Assembly: GCA_013791905.1 (NCBI GenBank)
Contig: VMSX01000011.1
Span: forward strand, 248,001-312,000
Reading direction: 5' to 3'
Source: Rhodocyclaceae bacterium
GTDB lineage: Bacteria > Pseudomonadota > Gammaproteobacteria > Burkholderiales > Rhodocyclaceae
Length of the DNA stretch: 64,000 nucleotides
Shown here: piece by piece, positions 8,148 through 18,770 of the stretch
How the letters are laid out: every line of letters starts with the position of its first letter
How positions within the stretch are numbered: position 1 is the first letter of the stretch
Program-made: the position numbers and the translations under genes
Notes under the pieces: generated by a model
The model's database searches: none
Told to the model about the DNA's origin: nothing
Seen by the model: the letters and a program-made list of their open reading frames with translations, nothing else

Positions 8148-9305
8148 TCAGCCCTCTTTCTTCTTGTTTTCGCCGGCCGGCTGTGTTGCACCTGATGGAT
8201 CGGCTGGAGTAGGCTGCCATGGCACCGTCTTAACGGCCGCACCGGGACGAACTTTCTGCAAGCCATTGACAATCAACTGCTCGCCGCCCTTCAGCCCTTC
8301 GACAACTATGAAGTCGCGGCCCGCCATGCCACCAGTCTTGATGGGTTGCGGGGCTACCTTGCCCTCGGACGTGACGATCATCACGGACTGCCCTTGCGGA
8401 TTGCTTTGTACCGCGCGTTGCGGCACCAGGATGGCCCCCTCAGCCACCGCAGACGGGAAACGGATGCGCACGAACATGCCGGGCAACAGTTCTTGCTGCG
8501 GATTGGGGAACTCGGCACGCATGCTTACTGCGCCGGTGGTCGGATCGACCGCGAGATCCGTGAACAGGATCTTGCCTGGCAAGGGGTAGCTGCTGCCATC
8601 TTCGAGCAGCAATTCCACCTTGACAGATTCTGCGCGTTTGAACTTGCCTGATTTGACCGCGGCTTGCAGACGCAACATGTCGCCGCCAGCCTGGGTGAAA
8701 TTGACGTAGATCGGATTGATCTGTTCGATGGTCGCCAGATGCGTCGCCTCGCCGCGGCCCACCAGCGCACCTTCGGTGACCTGCGTGCGCCCGATCCGTC
8801 CGGAAATCGGCGCCGGTACGCGGGTATTCTCAACATCCAGTGCGGTACGCGCCAAGACAGCCTGCGCCTGCTTGAGGCGCGCTTGCGCCGCATCGAATTC
8901 CTGCTGGCTGACCGCCTTGATTTCAAGCAGCGGACGGTAGCGCTCGACGACCAGCCGCGCCGCCTCGACATCCGCGCGGGCAGCGTCCGCAGACGCCTGA
9001 TAGGTGCGCGCATCGATCTGGAACAAGGTCGCGCCCTCCCTGACATCCGCACCTTCCACAAACAGCCGCTTCTCGACGATGCCTTCCACCCGCGCCCGCA
9101 CTTGGGCAGTGCGCCAGGCCTGCAAACGTCCTGGCAGGTCTTGCGTAAGAGTCGCCGTCCCCGCAGAAACGGTCATGACCTCGACTTCTGGCGGCGGCAT
9201 GGCGACACCGGGTCCGCCGGCTTGCGGCTCATCCCCGCTTGGCCCACAGGCGGCGAGCAAGTTCGATAGAAACAGGACGGATACGAAGAGCTTGGCTGCG
9301 TTCAT
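8148..9305 (-). CDS. RND efflux periplasmic adaptor (AcrA-like)
   Basis: The 385-residue membrane fusion lipoprotein links pump and channel. After MNAAKLFVSVLFLSNLLAAC the lipobox cysteine is near residue 20. Family segments follow in order: the first lipoyl half with VRARVEGIVEKRLFVEGADV, a helical hairpin, the second lipoyl half VPAPISGRIGRTQVTEGALV, a beta-barrel with GSSYPLPGKILFTDLAVD, and a C-terminal membrane-proximal domain. The ATG at 9305 has AAAGG upstream and is preferred to an in-frame start at 9332, which would put nine residues before the signal peptide. It starts ten bases after the tetR stop. Confidence 0.94.
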   Translation of the reverse strand: MNAAKLFVSVLFLSNLLAACGPSGDEPQAGGPGVAMPPPEVEVMTVSAGTATLTQDLPGRLQAWRTAQVRARVEGIVEKRLFVEGADVREGATLFQIDARTYQASADAARADVEAARLVVERYRPLLEIKAVSQQEFDAAQARLKQAQAVLARTALDVENTRVPAPISGRIGRTQVTEGALVGRGEATHLATIEQINPIYVNFTQAGGDMLRLQAAVKSGKFKRAESVKVELLLEDGSSYPLPGKILFTDLAVDPTTGAVSMRAEFPNPQQELLPGMFVRIRFPSAVAEGAILVPQRAVQSNPQGQSVMIVTSEGKVAPQPIKTGGMAGRDFIVVEGLKGGEQLIVNGLQKVRPGAAVKTVPWQPTPADPSGATQPAGENKKKEG

Positions 9306-9315
9306 GGCGTGCCTT

Positions 9316-9924
9316 TCACGGCTCCGGGGCATATGCCCGGAGGAAACAATCGACGATGCGGGCTACTTTTTCCTGCTCCTCTTCGACAGACAGCATCGGT
9401 GCGCCGAGCAGCCTGCGCGTACGGTAAAAACCCTCCAGCATGGAGAGCAGCATTTCGGCCGCGAACAGTGGTTCGTCCCGGCGCAGCGTTCCCGCATTCA
9501 TGGCGCCGAAAATAAAATCGGCGAGCCGGCGGATCGTCTGTTCCGGCCCCTTCTCAAGAAAAGCCTGACCCAAGGCTGGAAAACGCGGCACTTCGGCAAT
9601 GATGGTGCGAAACATTCCAATGCCCTCATCACTCAGCACCCGCTGCCGCAAAACCAGGGCAAAGCGCATCAGTCGCTCGCGCATATCACCCGTTGCGCCA
9701 TCCAGAGAAACCAGGATGGTATTAACGATGACGTTGGCTACTTCACTGAACAGATCTTCCTTGCTAGGAAAATGATTGTAAATAGTCTGCCTGGCCACGC
9801 CGGCGCGTTTTGCAATGCGGTCGATGCTCGCACGGTAACCCTCTTCCATGAACGCTTCGGCGGCAGCCTGGATCAAGCGCTGGTGACTTTCGGCGTAGGC
9901 AGCATCTGCCGCTTGTCGGTTCAT
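9316..9924 (-). CDS. TetR-family repressor of the efflux operon
   Basis: The 202-residue protein has an N-terminal helix-turn-helix (about 15-60) with ASIDRIAKRAGVARQTIYNHF, the classic TetR signature, then an all-helical ligand-binding domain rich in aromatic and hydrophobic residues. It is the first gene of the operon tetR-adaptor-pump-channel, an order that usually gives autoregulated, drug-inducible expression. A palindrome lies 36 bases upstream of its start. The inducer is unknown. Confidence 0.93.
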   Translation of the reverse strand: MNRQAADAAYAESHQRLIQAAAEAFMEEGYRASIDRIAKRAGVARQTIYNHFPSKEDLFSEVANVIVNTILVSLDGATGDMRERLMRFALVLRQRVLSDEGIGMFRTIIAEVPRFPALGQAFLEKGPEQTIRRLADFIFGAMNAGTLRRDEPLFAAEMLLSMLEGFYRTRRLLGAPMLSVEEEQEKVARIVDCFLRAYAPEP

Positions 9925-9959
9925 GAGCTTCCTTGACTTTCGATCTTCATTGAATGGAC

Positions 9960-9975
9960 TGGACAGTATAGTCCA
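9960..9975 (-). promoter_or_regulatory. Palindromic operator upstream of tetR and efflux genes
   Basis: TGGACAGTATAGTCCA is an inverted repeat with arms TGGAC and GTCCA around AGTATA. On the minus strand the centre reads TATACT, a good -10 hexamer for the operon, though no convincing -35 is seen 17 bases further up. A TetR dimer bound here would block the promoter. Its size and place fit the family; binding is inference. Confidence 0.6.
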
Positions 9976-10076
9976 CTATCCTATCGTCGGAGTCTGTACT
10001 TTTCTACCGGATTTCTTGGTAGTGTGCTGATTAGAGTGCAATAGCGTCCGCAACAAACATTCGCCTGGAGCATCCC

Positions 10077-10448
10077 ATGACCACGCAAAACGAGCGCCGC
10101 CAGTTCTGGCGTGCCCACTTCCACTCCCCGGTGCAACTGACGGTGCCTGGACAGGCAATCAAGGCAGAGCTTCTCGATATTTCCCTCAAGGGCGCGCTGG
10201 TCGAAGTGCCAGTCGAGTGGACAGGAAAACCGGGGGAACGTTGTCAGTTACAGCTCGATCTGGCCGCACAAGAGAAAATCAGCATGGATGCGTCCGTTTC
10301 CCATATCGATGGTCACCGTGTCGGTCTGCATTGTGAAAGCATCGATCTGGACAGCATCACACACCTGCGGCGCCTGGTCGAATTGAACTCCGGCAACCCA
10401 GATTTACTGGACCGCGAATTGGTGACGATGTTGCATCAGGCAGCCTGA
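10077..10448 (+). CDS. PilZ domain protein
   Basis: The 123-residue protein is a single PilZ domain. It has ERRQFWRAHF at residues 6-15, matching the RxxxR c-di-GMP-binding motif, and DISLKGALVEV at about 36-46, matching the (D/N)xSxxG motif. PilZ proteins bind cyclic di-GMP and often control pili, motility or polysaccharide. This one resembles stand-alone receptors without an output domain. It is monocistronic, divergent from the efflux operon and convergent with the DUF4124 gene. A link to the pilus cluster 5 kb away is possible but not shown. Confidence 0.88.
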   Translation: MTTQNERRQFWRAHFHSPVQLTVPGQAIKAELLDISLKGALVEVPVEWTGKPGERCQLQLDLAAQEKISMDASVSHIDGHRVGLHCESIDLDSITHLRRLVELNSGNPDLLDRELVTMLHQAA

Positions 10449-10457
10449 TGCGGCGCC

Positions 10458-10931
10458 TTAGCGCCCGGCAGTTGTTGGGTATCCCGCAGCATCCAGCACG
10501 CTGTCCCAGCCTGATCCCAGAAAACCTTTGACAGTTTTAGTGCCAACCTGCAACACCGGTACAGCGACTTCGCCACCGCCCTGCAACTGACGCAGGGCCG
10601 CAATCTCTTCATTGGTCGCGATGCTTTTCTCGCTGAACGGAATGCCGCGCTTGTTGAGATGGTCGCGACCCAGTTTGCAGGCGCTGTCACAGTCGCCACT
10701 GACATAGAGCGTCACCGGATAGTTACCCATCGCCAAGCGCACGGCATAGGGCAACTGTTTGTCCGCGGCCGGCGCGGTAAATCGTTTCTCCTGCACTTCA
10801 CGCGCAGCTTGGGGCGGCGGCGGGCGATCCCCGTAATGCACCTTGCCATCCTGATCGACCCAACGGTAGGTGGTCTGTGCCTGCGCCACGCCAGCGCACA
10901 GCAAGGCCAGCAGCAGTGCGAACGTCTTCAT
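10458..10931 (-). CDS. Secreted DUF4124 and glutaredoxin-like protein
   Basis: The 157-residue protein has a signal peptide (MKTFALLLALLCAGVAQA), then a DUF4124 segment (TTYRWVDQDGKVHYGDRPPP). A thioredoxin-fold domain follows, from about residue 70, with VTLYVSGDCDSACKLGRDHLNKRGI. The redox motif is the wide-spaced CDSAC rather than CxxC, so disulfide chemistry is uncertain. PVLQVG near residue 125 matches the cis-proline loop of glutaredoxins. It probably acts in the periplasm. It lies 11 bases after prlC on the same strand and is likely co-transcribed with it. Confidence 0.85.
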   Translation of the reverse strand: MKTFALLLALLCAGVAQAQTTYRWVDQDGKVHYGDRPPPPQAAREVQEKRFTAPAADKQLPYAVRLAMGNYPVTLYVSGDCDSACKLGRDHLNKRGIPFSEKSIATNEEIAALRQLQGGGEVAVPVLQVGTKTVKGFLGSGWDSVLDAAGYPTTAGR

Positions 10932-10942
10932 CGGAATCTCCG

Positions 10943-12988
<2,046 letters not shown>

Positions 12989-13040
12989 ATGTTCTAACTG
13001 GTGGTGGCACTGAGAACTTCAATGCCCAAGCCAAAACCAT

Positions 13041-13064
13041 AAAAGTCGGCGCTGGCAGAACGGC
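13041..13064 (+). repeat. Family A repeat, short form, between purC and prlC
   Basis: The sequence reads AAAAGTCGGCG then CTGGCAGAACGGC, matching the core at 22 of 24 positions. Both flanking genes are on the minus strand, so this is the only short intergenic copy that is not in the sense direction of its neighbours. It continues into GCCAGC, which can pair with GCTGGC inside the core. Confidence 0.8.
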
Positions 13065-13093
13065 GCCAGCAGACTACGGCCAAGGGGCAATGC

Positions 13094-13978
13094 TCAACCG
13101 GTCAGCCGGGTGAGTGCTTCGCGATACTTGGCGGCGGTCTTTTCGAGTATCTCGGCGGGCAGTTTTGGCCCCGGAGCTTTTTTATTCCAGTCGAGCGTTT
13201 CAAGATAGTCGCGCAGGAACTGCTTGTCGAAGCTCGGCGGACTCACGCCGACCTGGTAGGTATCGGCCGGCCAAAAACGCGATGAATCGGGAGTCAGCAC
13301 CTCGTCGATCAGATACAACTTGCCCGCAGCATCCTGACCGAATTCGAATTTGGTGTCGGCGATGATGATGCCGCGCGTCAGGGCGTAAGCAGCAGCTTCA
13401 GTGTAGATCTGCAGCGTAGCATCGCGCACTTGGGCGGCGAGCGTCGAACCCAGCAGTTTTTCCACCGCAGAAAAGTCGATATTTTCGTCGTGCTTGCCTG
13501 CTTCAGCCTTGGTCGACGGGGTGAATAAGGGCTGCGGCAACTGCTGCGCCATCTTCATCCCCGCGGGGAGCGGAATGCCGCAGACCTTGCCGGTCGCCTG
13601 ATAGTCCTTCCAGCCCGAACCAATCAGATAACCGCGTGCCACCGCCTCGATGGGCAGAGGTTTGAAGCGCCTGACGACAATGGCGCGGCCGCGTACCTGC
13701 ACCTTTTCCACCTCGCCCTGCACCACCGTTTCCGGGTCGATGCCAGTGAGTTGGTTGGGGATGATGTGCCCGAGCTTGCGGAACCAGAAATCGGCCACGG
13801 CGGTAAGCACGGCCCCCTTGCCGGGAATCGGGTCGGGCATGACCACATCAAAGGCCGAAAGGCGGTCGGTGGCAATGATCAACAGCTTGTCTTCGCCAAC
13901 GGCGTAGATATCGCGCACCTTGCCGCGGGCAATCAGCGGCAGGCTGGAAATGGACGACTCGAAAAGTGGCTGGGTCAT
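13094..13978 (-). CDS. purC: Phosphoribosylaminoimidazole-succinocarboxamide synthase
   Basis: The 294-residue enzyme joins aspartate to CAIR in purine synthesis (SAICAR synthase). Family motifs seen are [21 protein letters not shown] near the N-terminus, the nucleotide-binding [20 protein letters not shown], and [20 protein letters not shown]. The C-terminal [14 protein letters not shown] is also typical. The protein is the longer single-domain form seen in proteobacteria other than E. coli. The ATG at 13978 fits, and a terminator for the upstream fic gene lies just before it, so purC probably has its own promoter in the short gap after that hairpin. Confidence 0.96.
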   Translation of the reverse strand: MTQPLFESSISSLPLIARGKVRDIYAVGEDKLLIIATDRLSAFDVVMPDPIPGKGAVLTAVADFWFRKLGHIIPNQLTGIDPETVVQGEVEKVQVRGRAIVVRRFKPLPIEAVARGYLIGSGWKDYQATGKVCGIPLPAGMKMAQQLPQPLFTPSTKAEAGKHDENIDFSAVEKLLGSTLAAQVRDATLQIYTEAAAYALTRGIIIADTKFEFGQDAAGKLYLIDEVLTPDSSRFWPADTYQVGVSPPSFDKQFLRDYLETLDWNKKAPGPKLPAEILEKTAAKYREALTRLTG

Positions 13979-14003
13979 GGAATTACTCTAGTCAGGGCGA
14001 AAA

Positions 14004-14031
14004 CGGCTCGCGACATATCTGTCGCGAGCCG
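14004..14031 (-). terminator. Intrinsic terminator after fic
   Basis: GGCTCGCGACA and TGTCGCGAGCC pair perfectly over 11 bp around a TATC loop. On the minus strand it is followed by GTTTTCGCCC. It separates fic from purC. Confidence 0.75.
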
Positions 14032-14121
14032 TGGAATCTAAAGACGCTGTTAAGTCTACTCCCAACAACTCGCTATTGGGGCCAACGAATGTTGCTGCGT
14101 GCCATTGATGGGCGGTAAAAC

Positions 14122-15270
14122 TCAGCGTGACAACAGTTCGATGTACGGCTGATAGCTGTAGCTGCGGTTCTTCTTCTGGCCGGTAATCTCGGTCACGATG
14201 CCTAAATCCTCGAGTACTTTTACGGCGGCATTTGCCGTCGGGAAACTCGTTCCCAGCTTTTGCCGTACGCGCTCAACCGTAAAGCGCGGCATCATCGGCA
14301 GAAACTCGAACAAACGGTAACTGGCAGGGCCGGCTTTGGGTGACTCAAGCAGGTGCCTGCGGTCGGATGCAACCGAGCTAGCGACGTCGATGATGCCGCG
14401 CTCGGCATCTGAAGCTGCAACTGCCACCCCTTCCAAGAAAAAACTCACCCAGGATTCCCAATCCCCCTCGGTGCGAATGATGGAAAGTTGGCGGTAGTAT
14501 TCCATCTGATGCTGCTTCAAGTAACCGCTGAGATACATGAGCGGCTCTGGCAACAAGGCCCAGTGTTCGAGTAGCGCGCCGATTAACAAACGACCAATGC
14601 GACCATTTCCATCCAGAAACGGGTGGATGGTTTCGAACTGGGCGTGCGCCAGCGCAATCTTCACGAGGGGTGGAAGTGATAACGACGTATCGTGAATGAA
14701 CCGCTCCATGTCACCAAGCAGTTCCGGCACGCGGTCCGCCGGTGGCGGCACAAATGCTGCATTGCCTGGGCGGGTGCCGCCGATCCAGTTCTGCGAACGG
14801 CGTAACTCGCCGGGTTGCTTGCCGCCCCCCCGCACTCCGTCAAGTAACAGACGGTGGGCATCGCTTAGCAGGCGCACACAGATCGGCAGGCCGCCGGGAT
14901 CACGCAAATTGTCCTGTACCAGCCGGAAAGCGCGGAGGTAGTTGGTGACTTCCTCCACGTCATCGGTATTGCTGACGGCGAAACCCGCTTCCTCGTCGAA
15001 CAAATCGATAAGCGTGGCCTGCGTCCCCTCGATTTGCGAGGTCAGCAGCGCTTCCTTGCGGATTACACTGTAAAGCAGCCAATCCAGCGAGGGTACCAGC
15101 CCCGCTACCCCGGACAATCGAGCCAGCGCCAACTCTGCTTCTCGGTTCTGCTCCAGATACGACTCGACCGCCAGCTTCGGTTTACCTGGAGGCAGCGGAT
15201 AGGGTACGAAAGCCTGGAAAGACTCACCCAAGGCCGTTGAGGTAAGGTAAGTCCCAGCAGATCGCTTCAT
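14122..15270 (-). CDS. Fic family protein with N-terminal inhibitory motif and C-terminal winged helix
   Basis: The 382-residue protein carries the intact catalytic Fic motif HPFLDGNGRIGR with H216, so it should transfer AMP from ATP to a protein target. An inhibitory motif TSQIEG lies at residues 77-82, ahead of the Fic core, which makes it a class II, self-inhibited enzyme. The last 80 or so residues (FLPMMPRFTVERVRQKLGTSFPTANAAVKVLEDLG) look like a winged helix-turn-helix, suggesting DNA binding. A perfect AT-rich palindrome just before the start supports autoregulation. No antitoxin-sized partner gene is adjacent. It is the only clearly accessory-type gene in this part of the window; the target is unknown. 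Confidence 0.92.
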   Translation of the reverse strand: MKRSAGTYLTSTALGESFQAFVPYPLPPGKPKLAVESYLEQNREAELALARLSGVAGLVPSLDWLLYSVIRKEALLTSQIEGTQATLIDLFDEEAGFAVSNTDDVEEVTNYLRAFRLVQDNLRDPGGLPICVRLLSDAHRLLLDGVRGGGKQPGELRRSQNWIGGTRPGNAAFVPPPADRVPELLGDMERFIHDTSLSLPPLVKIALAHAQFETIHPFLDGNGRIGRLLIGALLEHWALLPEPLMYLSGYLKQHQMEYYRQLSIIRTEGDWESWVSFFLEGVAVAASDAERGIIDVASSVASDRRHLLESPKAGPASYRLFEFLPMMPRFTVERVRQKLGTSFPTANAAVKVLEDLGIVTEITGQKKNRSYSYQPYIELLSR

Positions 15271-15281
15271 GTTTAAGTTTT

Positions 15282-15307
15282 CTTTAATTTAACGAAATAA
15301 ATTAAAG
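15282..15307 (-). promoter_or_regulatory. AT-rich palindrome upstream of fic
   Basis: CTTTAATTTA and TAAATTAAAG form a perfect 10-bp inverted repeat around ACGAAA, 12 bp before the fic ATG. A further TCTTTAATA half-copy starts at 15311. The position would block initiation of fic, and the Fic protein has a DNA-binding-like C-terminus. An operator role is inference. Confidence 0.6.
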
Positions 15308-15386
15308 CATTCTTTAATACAATAAGCCAGTGGTAAAAATGTCTTTAGCCTAAAGATCGCAGTAACCTCACCAGCACCAAGAGGAG

Positions 15387-15418
15387 AGCCCCCGCAGGCT
15401 TAAGAGCCTGCGGGGGCT
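15387..15418 (-). terminator. Strong hairpin downstream of tRNA-Thr
   Basis: AGCCCCCGCAGGCT and AGCCTGCGGGGGCT pair over 14 bp around TAAG. There is no long T run after it on the minus strand (CTCCTCTTGG), so it may act as a weak terminator or as a 3' end for tRNA processing. Confidence 0.6.
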
Positions 15419-15428
15419 GGGTTATTAC

Positions 15429-15504
<76 letters not shown>

Positions 15505-15650
15505 AACGAGGGCGAATTATAGCCAAAAACATTGTGCACCCTATTATTGCCAGCGATGCCACTCATCGGATTGATCACGCCGCTCGTCAGCGCCAGGTTG
15601 ATCCATCTTGTTTCTAGTTATATTTTGCAACTGTGCCAAAGGAGAGTTCA

Positions 15651-16088
15651 ATGCTGCACCGTTCCGACTGCCGAAGCTACCAAGGCTTCTCACTCATCGA
15701 GTTGATGATCGCGATTGCGATCATATCTTTATTAGCGGCTGTTGCTCTGCCAGCCTATAACGACTACGTCATCCGTGGCAGGATTGCTGAAGCAACATCT
15801 ACTCTTACGGATGGCAGAGTGAAGATGGAGCAATTTTTCCAGGATAACCGGACGTATGTAGGCGGGACCTGTCCCGGCGCTACTGATTCATTTGACTACA
15901 CATGTACGGGTCTATCGCTAACTGCTTACACGATTTCCGCTACCGGCAAGGCAGGTAGCCTCGTTTCAGCATTTAGCTACACGATCAACCAAGCCAATAC
16001 CAGAAGGACAACTGGCACGAAAAGCGGCTGGAACGGCACGGCGCTCCCAGCGAACTGCTGGATAACCAAAAAGGGAGGAGCATGCTGA
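15651..16088 (+). CDS. pilE: Type IV pilin (PilE-like)
   Basis: The 145-residue prepilin has a short leader [12 protein letters not shown], then the cleavage and helix motif [24 protein letters not shown] with Glu at mature position 5. A C-terminal disulfide loop is likely between CW and the terminal Cys ([10 protein letters not shown]). I chose the ATG at 15651, which follows AAAGGAGAG, over the in-frame GTG at 15633. It opens the minor pilin cluster and overlaps fimT by seven bases. By size and position it is a PilE-type minor pilin of the fimT-pilV-pilW-pilX-pilY1 module rather than the main subunit, but that cannot be settled from sequence. Confidence 0.88.
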   Translation: MLHRSDCRSYQGFSLIELMIAIAIISLLAAVALPAYNDYVIRGRIAEATSTLTDGRVKMEQFFQDNRTYVGGTCPGATDSFDYTCTGLSLTAYTISATGKAGSLVSAFSYTINQANTRRTTGTKSGWNGTALPANCWITKKGGAC

Positions 16089-16606
16089 GACTGCTGTCCA
16101 GGCCCCGGCGAGCTTCGGGCTTCACCCTGATCGAGTTGATGATCAGTATTATTGTGCTGGGCGTATTGCTGACCATTGCCATGCCCAGTTTTCGGGCATG
16201 GATGCTAAACATCCAAATTCGCAATGCCTCAGAATCGATCCTTACCGGCATACAACGTGCCCGCGCCGAGGCTGTCGGACGCAATACCAGTGTGACCTTC
16301 GTCATGGCAGCCAACTCAACATGGACAGTCAATGTAAACAACCCGCCGTCAGTCATCGAGACCCGTCTCTCCAGCGAGGGGTCTGAGATGGTCACTCGCA
16401 CTATTATTCCTGCCAGTGCGACAACACTTACCTTCAGCAATCTCGGGATTGTTGTCCCGAATAGTGATGGATCAAATTCGCTTCAGCAAATCGACTTCAC
16501 GGCTAACGGTGCCAACCAGAACATGCGCATCGTGATCGGCGCGGGTGGTAGCGCGAAAATGTGCGACCCCCACCTGCCCACTGGATCCAGCCCAAGAGCT
16601 TGTTGA
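16082..16606 (+). CDS. fimT: GspH/FimT family pseudopilin
   Basis: The 174-residue minor prepilin has leader [13 protein letters not shown], cleavage before [22 protein letters not shown] (Glu5 present), and a GspH-like C-terminal domain with [17 protein letters not shown], a strong family marker. The C-terminal end ([16 protein letters not shown]) has two cysteines. Its ATG lies inside the end of pilE and the ribosome site GGAGGAG falls in pilE codons, so the two genes are coupled. FimT-like proteins join the initiating pilus tip complex; some in other species bind DNA for uptake. Confidence 0.9.
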   Translation: MLRLLSRPRRASGFTLIELMISIIVLGVLLTIAMPSFRAWMLNIQIRNASESILTGIQRARAEAVGRNTSVTFVMAANSTWTVNVNNPPSVIETRLSSEGSEMVTRTIIPASATTLTFSNLGIVVPNSDGSNSLQQIDFTANGANQNMRIVIGAGGSAKMCDPHLPTGSSPRAC

Positions 16607-16632
16607 TCCGACTTTAACTACGCAAAACGCTC

Positions 16633-17019
16633 ATGAACACATCGCCACGCCGCCCACCTGTCACCTCCCAGCAGGGCATAGTCCTGATCGAGACTCTGAT
16701 TTCCATTCTGATTTTTTCGCTTGCGGTGCTGGCCATCGTAGGATTGCAAGCTGCCATGGTCAAAAATACCAGCGACGCAAAATACCGCGCAGACGCCAGT
16801 CATATTGCGCAACAGAGAATCGGGGCAATGTGGGCAGATCCGGCCAACTTATCCAACTACATAGAATCAAGCACCGACATTTCTAACCTGTTGCCCGGTG
16901 GCCTGCGGACCGTAGCTGAGTTGGTAGCCAACCAGCAATATCAAGTAACGATTACTTGGCAGGCGCCGGGAGAAACCCAGCACAATTTCACTACTGTTGC
17001 CACCATCTCCGGGGGTTGA
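16633..17019 (+). CDS. pilV: Minor pilin PilV
   Basis: The 128-residue prepilin begins MNTSPRRPPVTSQQG, with cleavage before IVLIETLISILIFSLAVLAIVGLQ; Glu5 is present. The following segment AMVKNTSDAKYRADASHIAQQRIGAMWAD matches PilV proteins. It sits between fimT and pilW, three bases before pilW, as in the conserved tip-complex operon. Confidence 0.9.
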   Translation: MNTSPRRPPVTSQQGIVLIETLISILIFSLAVLAIVGLQAAMVKNTSDAKYRADASHIAQQRIGAMWADPANLSNYIESSTDISNLLPGGLRTVAELVANQQYQVTITWQAPGETQHNFTTVATISGG

Positions 17020-17022
17020 TGA

Positions 17023-18090
17023 ATGCGAGCACATCCAATCAACAATACCCAGCGACAAGTTGGCTTTACAATCATCGAATTAATGGTTGGCATGGCCATC
17101 GGTCTGCTTTTGGTTTTGGTCATTACCCAGGTGATGGGTGCCTTCGAGGCCAGAAACCGCGCCACCATGGGCAATGCCGACGCCCAGACCAACGGCGGCA
17201 TCGCGCTCTATTCCATCAGCCGCGACCTGCAGATGGCCGGTTACTCGCTGATTCCCGATGAAAGCTCCCCACTCGAATGCGCAACCCTGACCTCCGGTGT
17301 TGCGGGCATCACGACTATCGCCCCCATCACCCTCGTCAACGGTACGGCAACAAGCACTATTCCTGACAGCGACTCCATCACTATTCGCTATGGCAATTCG
17401 ATCAAGGGCGGAGCTCTTAGCCCCATTACCGCCAACCCGGTCGGCAACAACCTGACTGTTAGTAACAACTTTGGGTGCAAGGTCAATGACATCGCTCTGA
17501 TCGTCAGCGGTAACACCTGTTTCTTGACGACTGTGACGGGACCGGCCGACATAGCCACGCCCCCCGTCGCCTCATCCCCGCCCAACACTACCATGATCAC
17601 CGTGCAGAACCCCGCTGGCGCCGCCCCAAACTCCAACATCGCCTGCCTGGGTACATGGAACCAGATCACCTATGCCGTCAGCAACGGCAACCTGACACGC
17701 AACGGCGTGCCCCTGCTGGCAGGTATCGTCAACCTGCAGGCGCAATACGGGATTTCAGCCACAGCCAATTCAAATCAGGTTAACCAGTGGGTAGATGCAA
17801 CCAACACATGGGCCACCCCATCCCTTGCTGATCGCAACCGGATCAAGGCCCTCCGCGTGGCAGTGATCGCTCGCAACGACAAAATGGACACGACAACCGT
17901 CACCAGTGCATGCAGCTCCATCGACACTGCCTCACCCACCGGGCTGTGTGCCTGGGCGGGCAACGGTACCTCCCCGGCACCGACGGTCAACCTGAGTCCA
18001 GGTGACGCCAACTGGAACCGCTATCGCTACCGGGTATTCGAAACCATCGCTCCCCTGCGCAACATCGTCTGGTCAAAAGACACTCTATGA
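17023..18090 (+). CDS. pilW: Minor pilin PilW
   Basis: The 355-residue protein has leader MRAHPINNTQRQVG, then FTIIELMVGMAIGLLLVLVITQVM with Glu5. The family region NGGIALYSISRDLQMAGYSLI follows. The long C-terminal domain contains several cysteines that may form disulfides. Its TGA overlaps a possible ATG of pilX. PilW belongs to the PilVWX-PilY1 priming complex of the type IV pilus. Confidence 0.92.
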   Translation: MRAHPINNTQRQVGFTIIELMVGMAIGLLLVLVITQVMGAFEARNRATMGNADAQTNGGIALYSISRDLQMAGYSLIPDESSPLECATLTSGVAGITTIAPITLVNGTATSTIPDSDSITIRYGNSIKGGALSPITANPVGNNLTVSNNFGCKVNDIALIVSGNTCFLTTVTGPADIATPPVASSPPNTTMITVQNPAGAAPNSNIACLGTWNQITYAVSNGNLTRNGVPLLAGIVNLQAQYGISATANSNQVNQWVDATNTWATPSLADRNRIKALRVAVIARNDKMDTTTVTSACSSIDTASPTGLCAWAGNGTSPAPTVNLSPGDANWNRYRYRVFETIAPLRNIVWSKDTL

Positions 18091-18131
18091 TGACCCTTTC
18101 AGCCAACCTTAATTGCCGGACGGAAAGCATC

Positions 18132-18755
18132 ATGAAACAGCGCGGCCTCGTGCTGTTCTTTGCCCTGATCGCCCTGGTTGTCCTGTCGCTCGCGGCAGTC
18201 GCTTTGATCAGGACCGTCGACACCAGCACCATCATCGCCGGCAACCTGGCGTTCAAACAGTCTGCCACCCGCTCCGGGGATCTCGGGACCGAAGCTGCCA
18301 TTGCCTGGCTGACAGCCACTCAAACCGCAAACAACACGGTCAATGTTCTGAACGATCCGGCGCACCCTTTCAATCAGAATAACCTGGCCAATGGCTACTA
18401 CTCCAGCGTGCATGACGACACTACCGATTCGGCCTATATGAACCTGTTCGCCGACACTAGCTGGGCAAGTAACAATAGTGTCCTTGTCGGTGCCGACCCC
18501 GACCCAATCACCGGCAACACGACGCGCTACATCATTCAACGCCTCTGTCGCACCGGCAATCAACCGGTGCAGTCGGCAAGCTGTCTCTTCAGCGGCAGTC
18601 TGCAGGACAACAGTGGTCAGCAAATTGACCTACCGCAGGATATTTGCATAGGCAGCGGCTGCCCCTTCGCCGGCCAGACCCCGATGATCCGCATCACCTC
18701 CAGGATCACCGGCCTCAAGAACACCGTCAGCTACGTGCAAGCCTTCGTCTATTAG
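18132..18755 (+). CDS. pilX: PilX-like minor pilus assembly protein
   Basis: The 207-residue protein begins MKQRGLVLFFALIALVVLSLAAVALIRTVD, the hydrophobic helix of the PilX N-terminal family, and continues NLAFKQSATRSGDLGTEAAIAWL. Unlike pilE, fimT, pilV and pilW it lacks the GFTLIE motif and Glu5 (the position is Phe), which is common in PilX. I chose the ATG at 18132 because GGAAAG lies six bases upstream; an ATG at 18087 overlapping the pilW stop has no such site but would give a longer leader. PilX should join the tip complex with PilY1. Confidence 0.88.
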   Translation: MKQRGLVLFFALIALVVLSLAAVALIRTVDTSTIIAGNLAFKQSATRSGDLGTEAAIAWLTATQTANNTVNVLNDPAHPFNQNNLANGYYSSVHDDTTDSAYMNLFADTSWASNNSVLVGADPDPITGNTTRYIIQRLCRTGNQPVQSASCLFSGSLQDNSGQQIDLPQDICIGSGCPFAGQTPMIRITSRITGLKNTVSYVQAFVY

Positions 18756-18770
18756 GAAAGGATGTCACCC

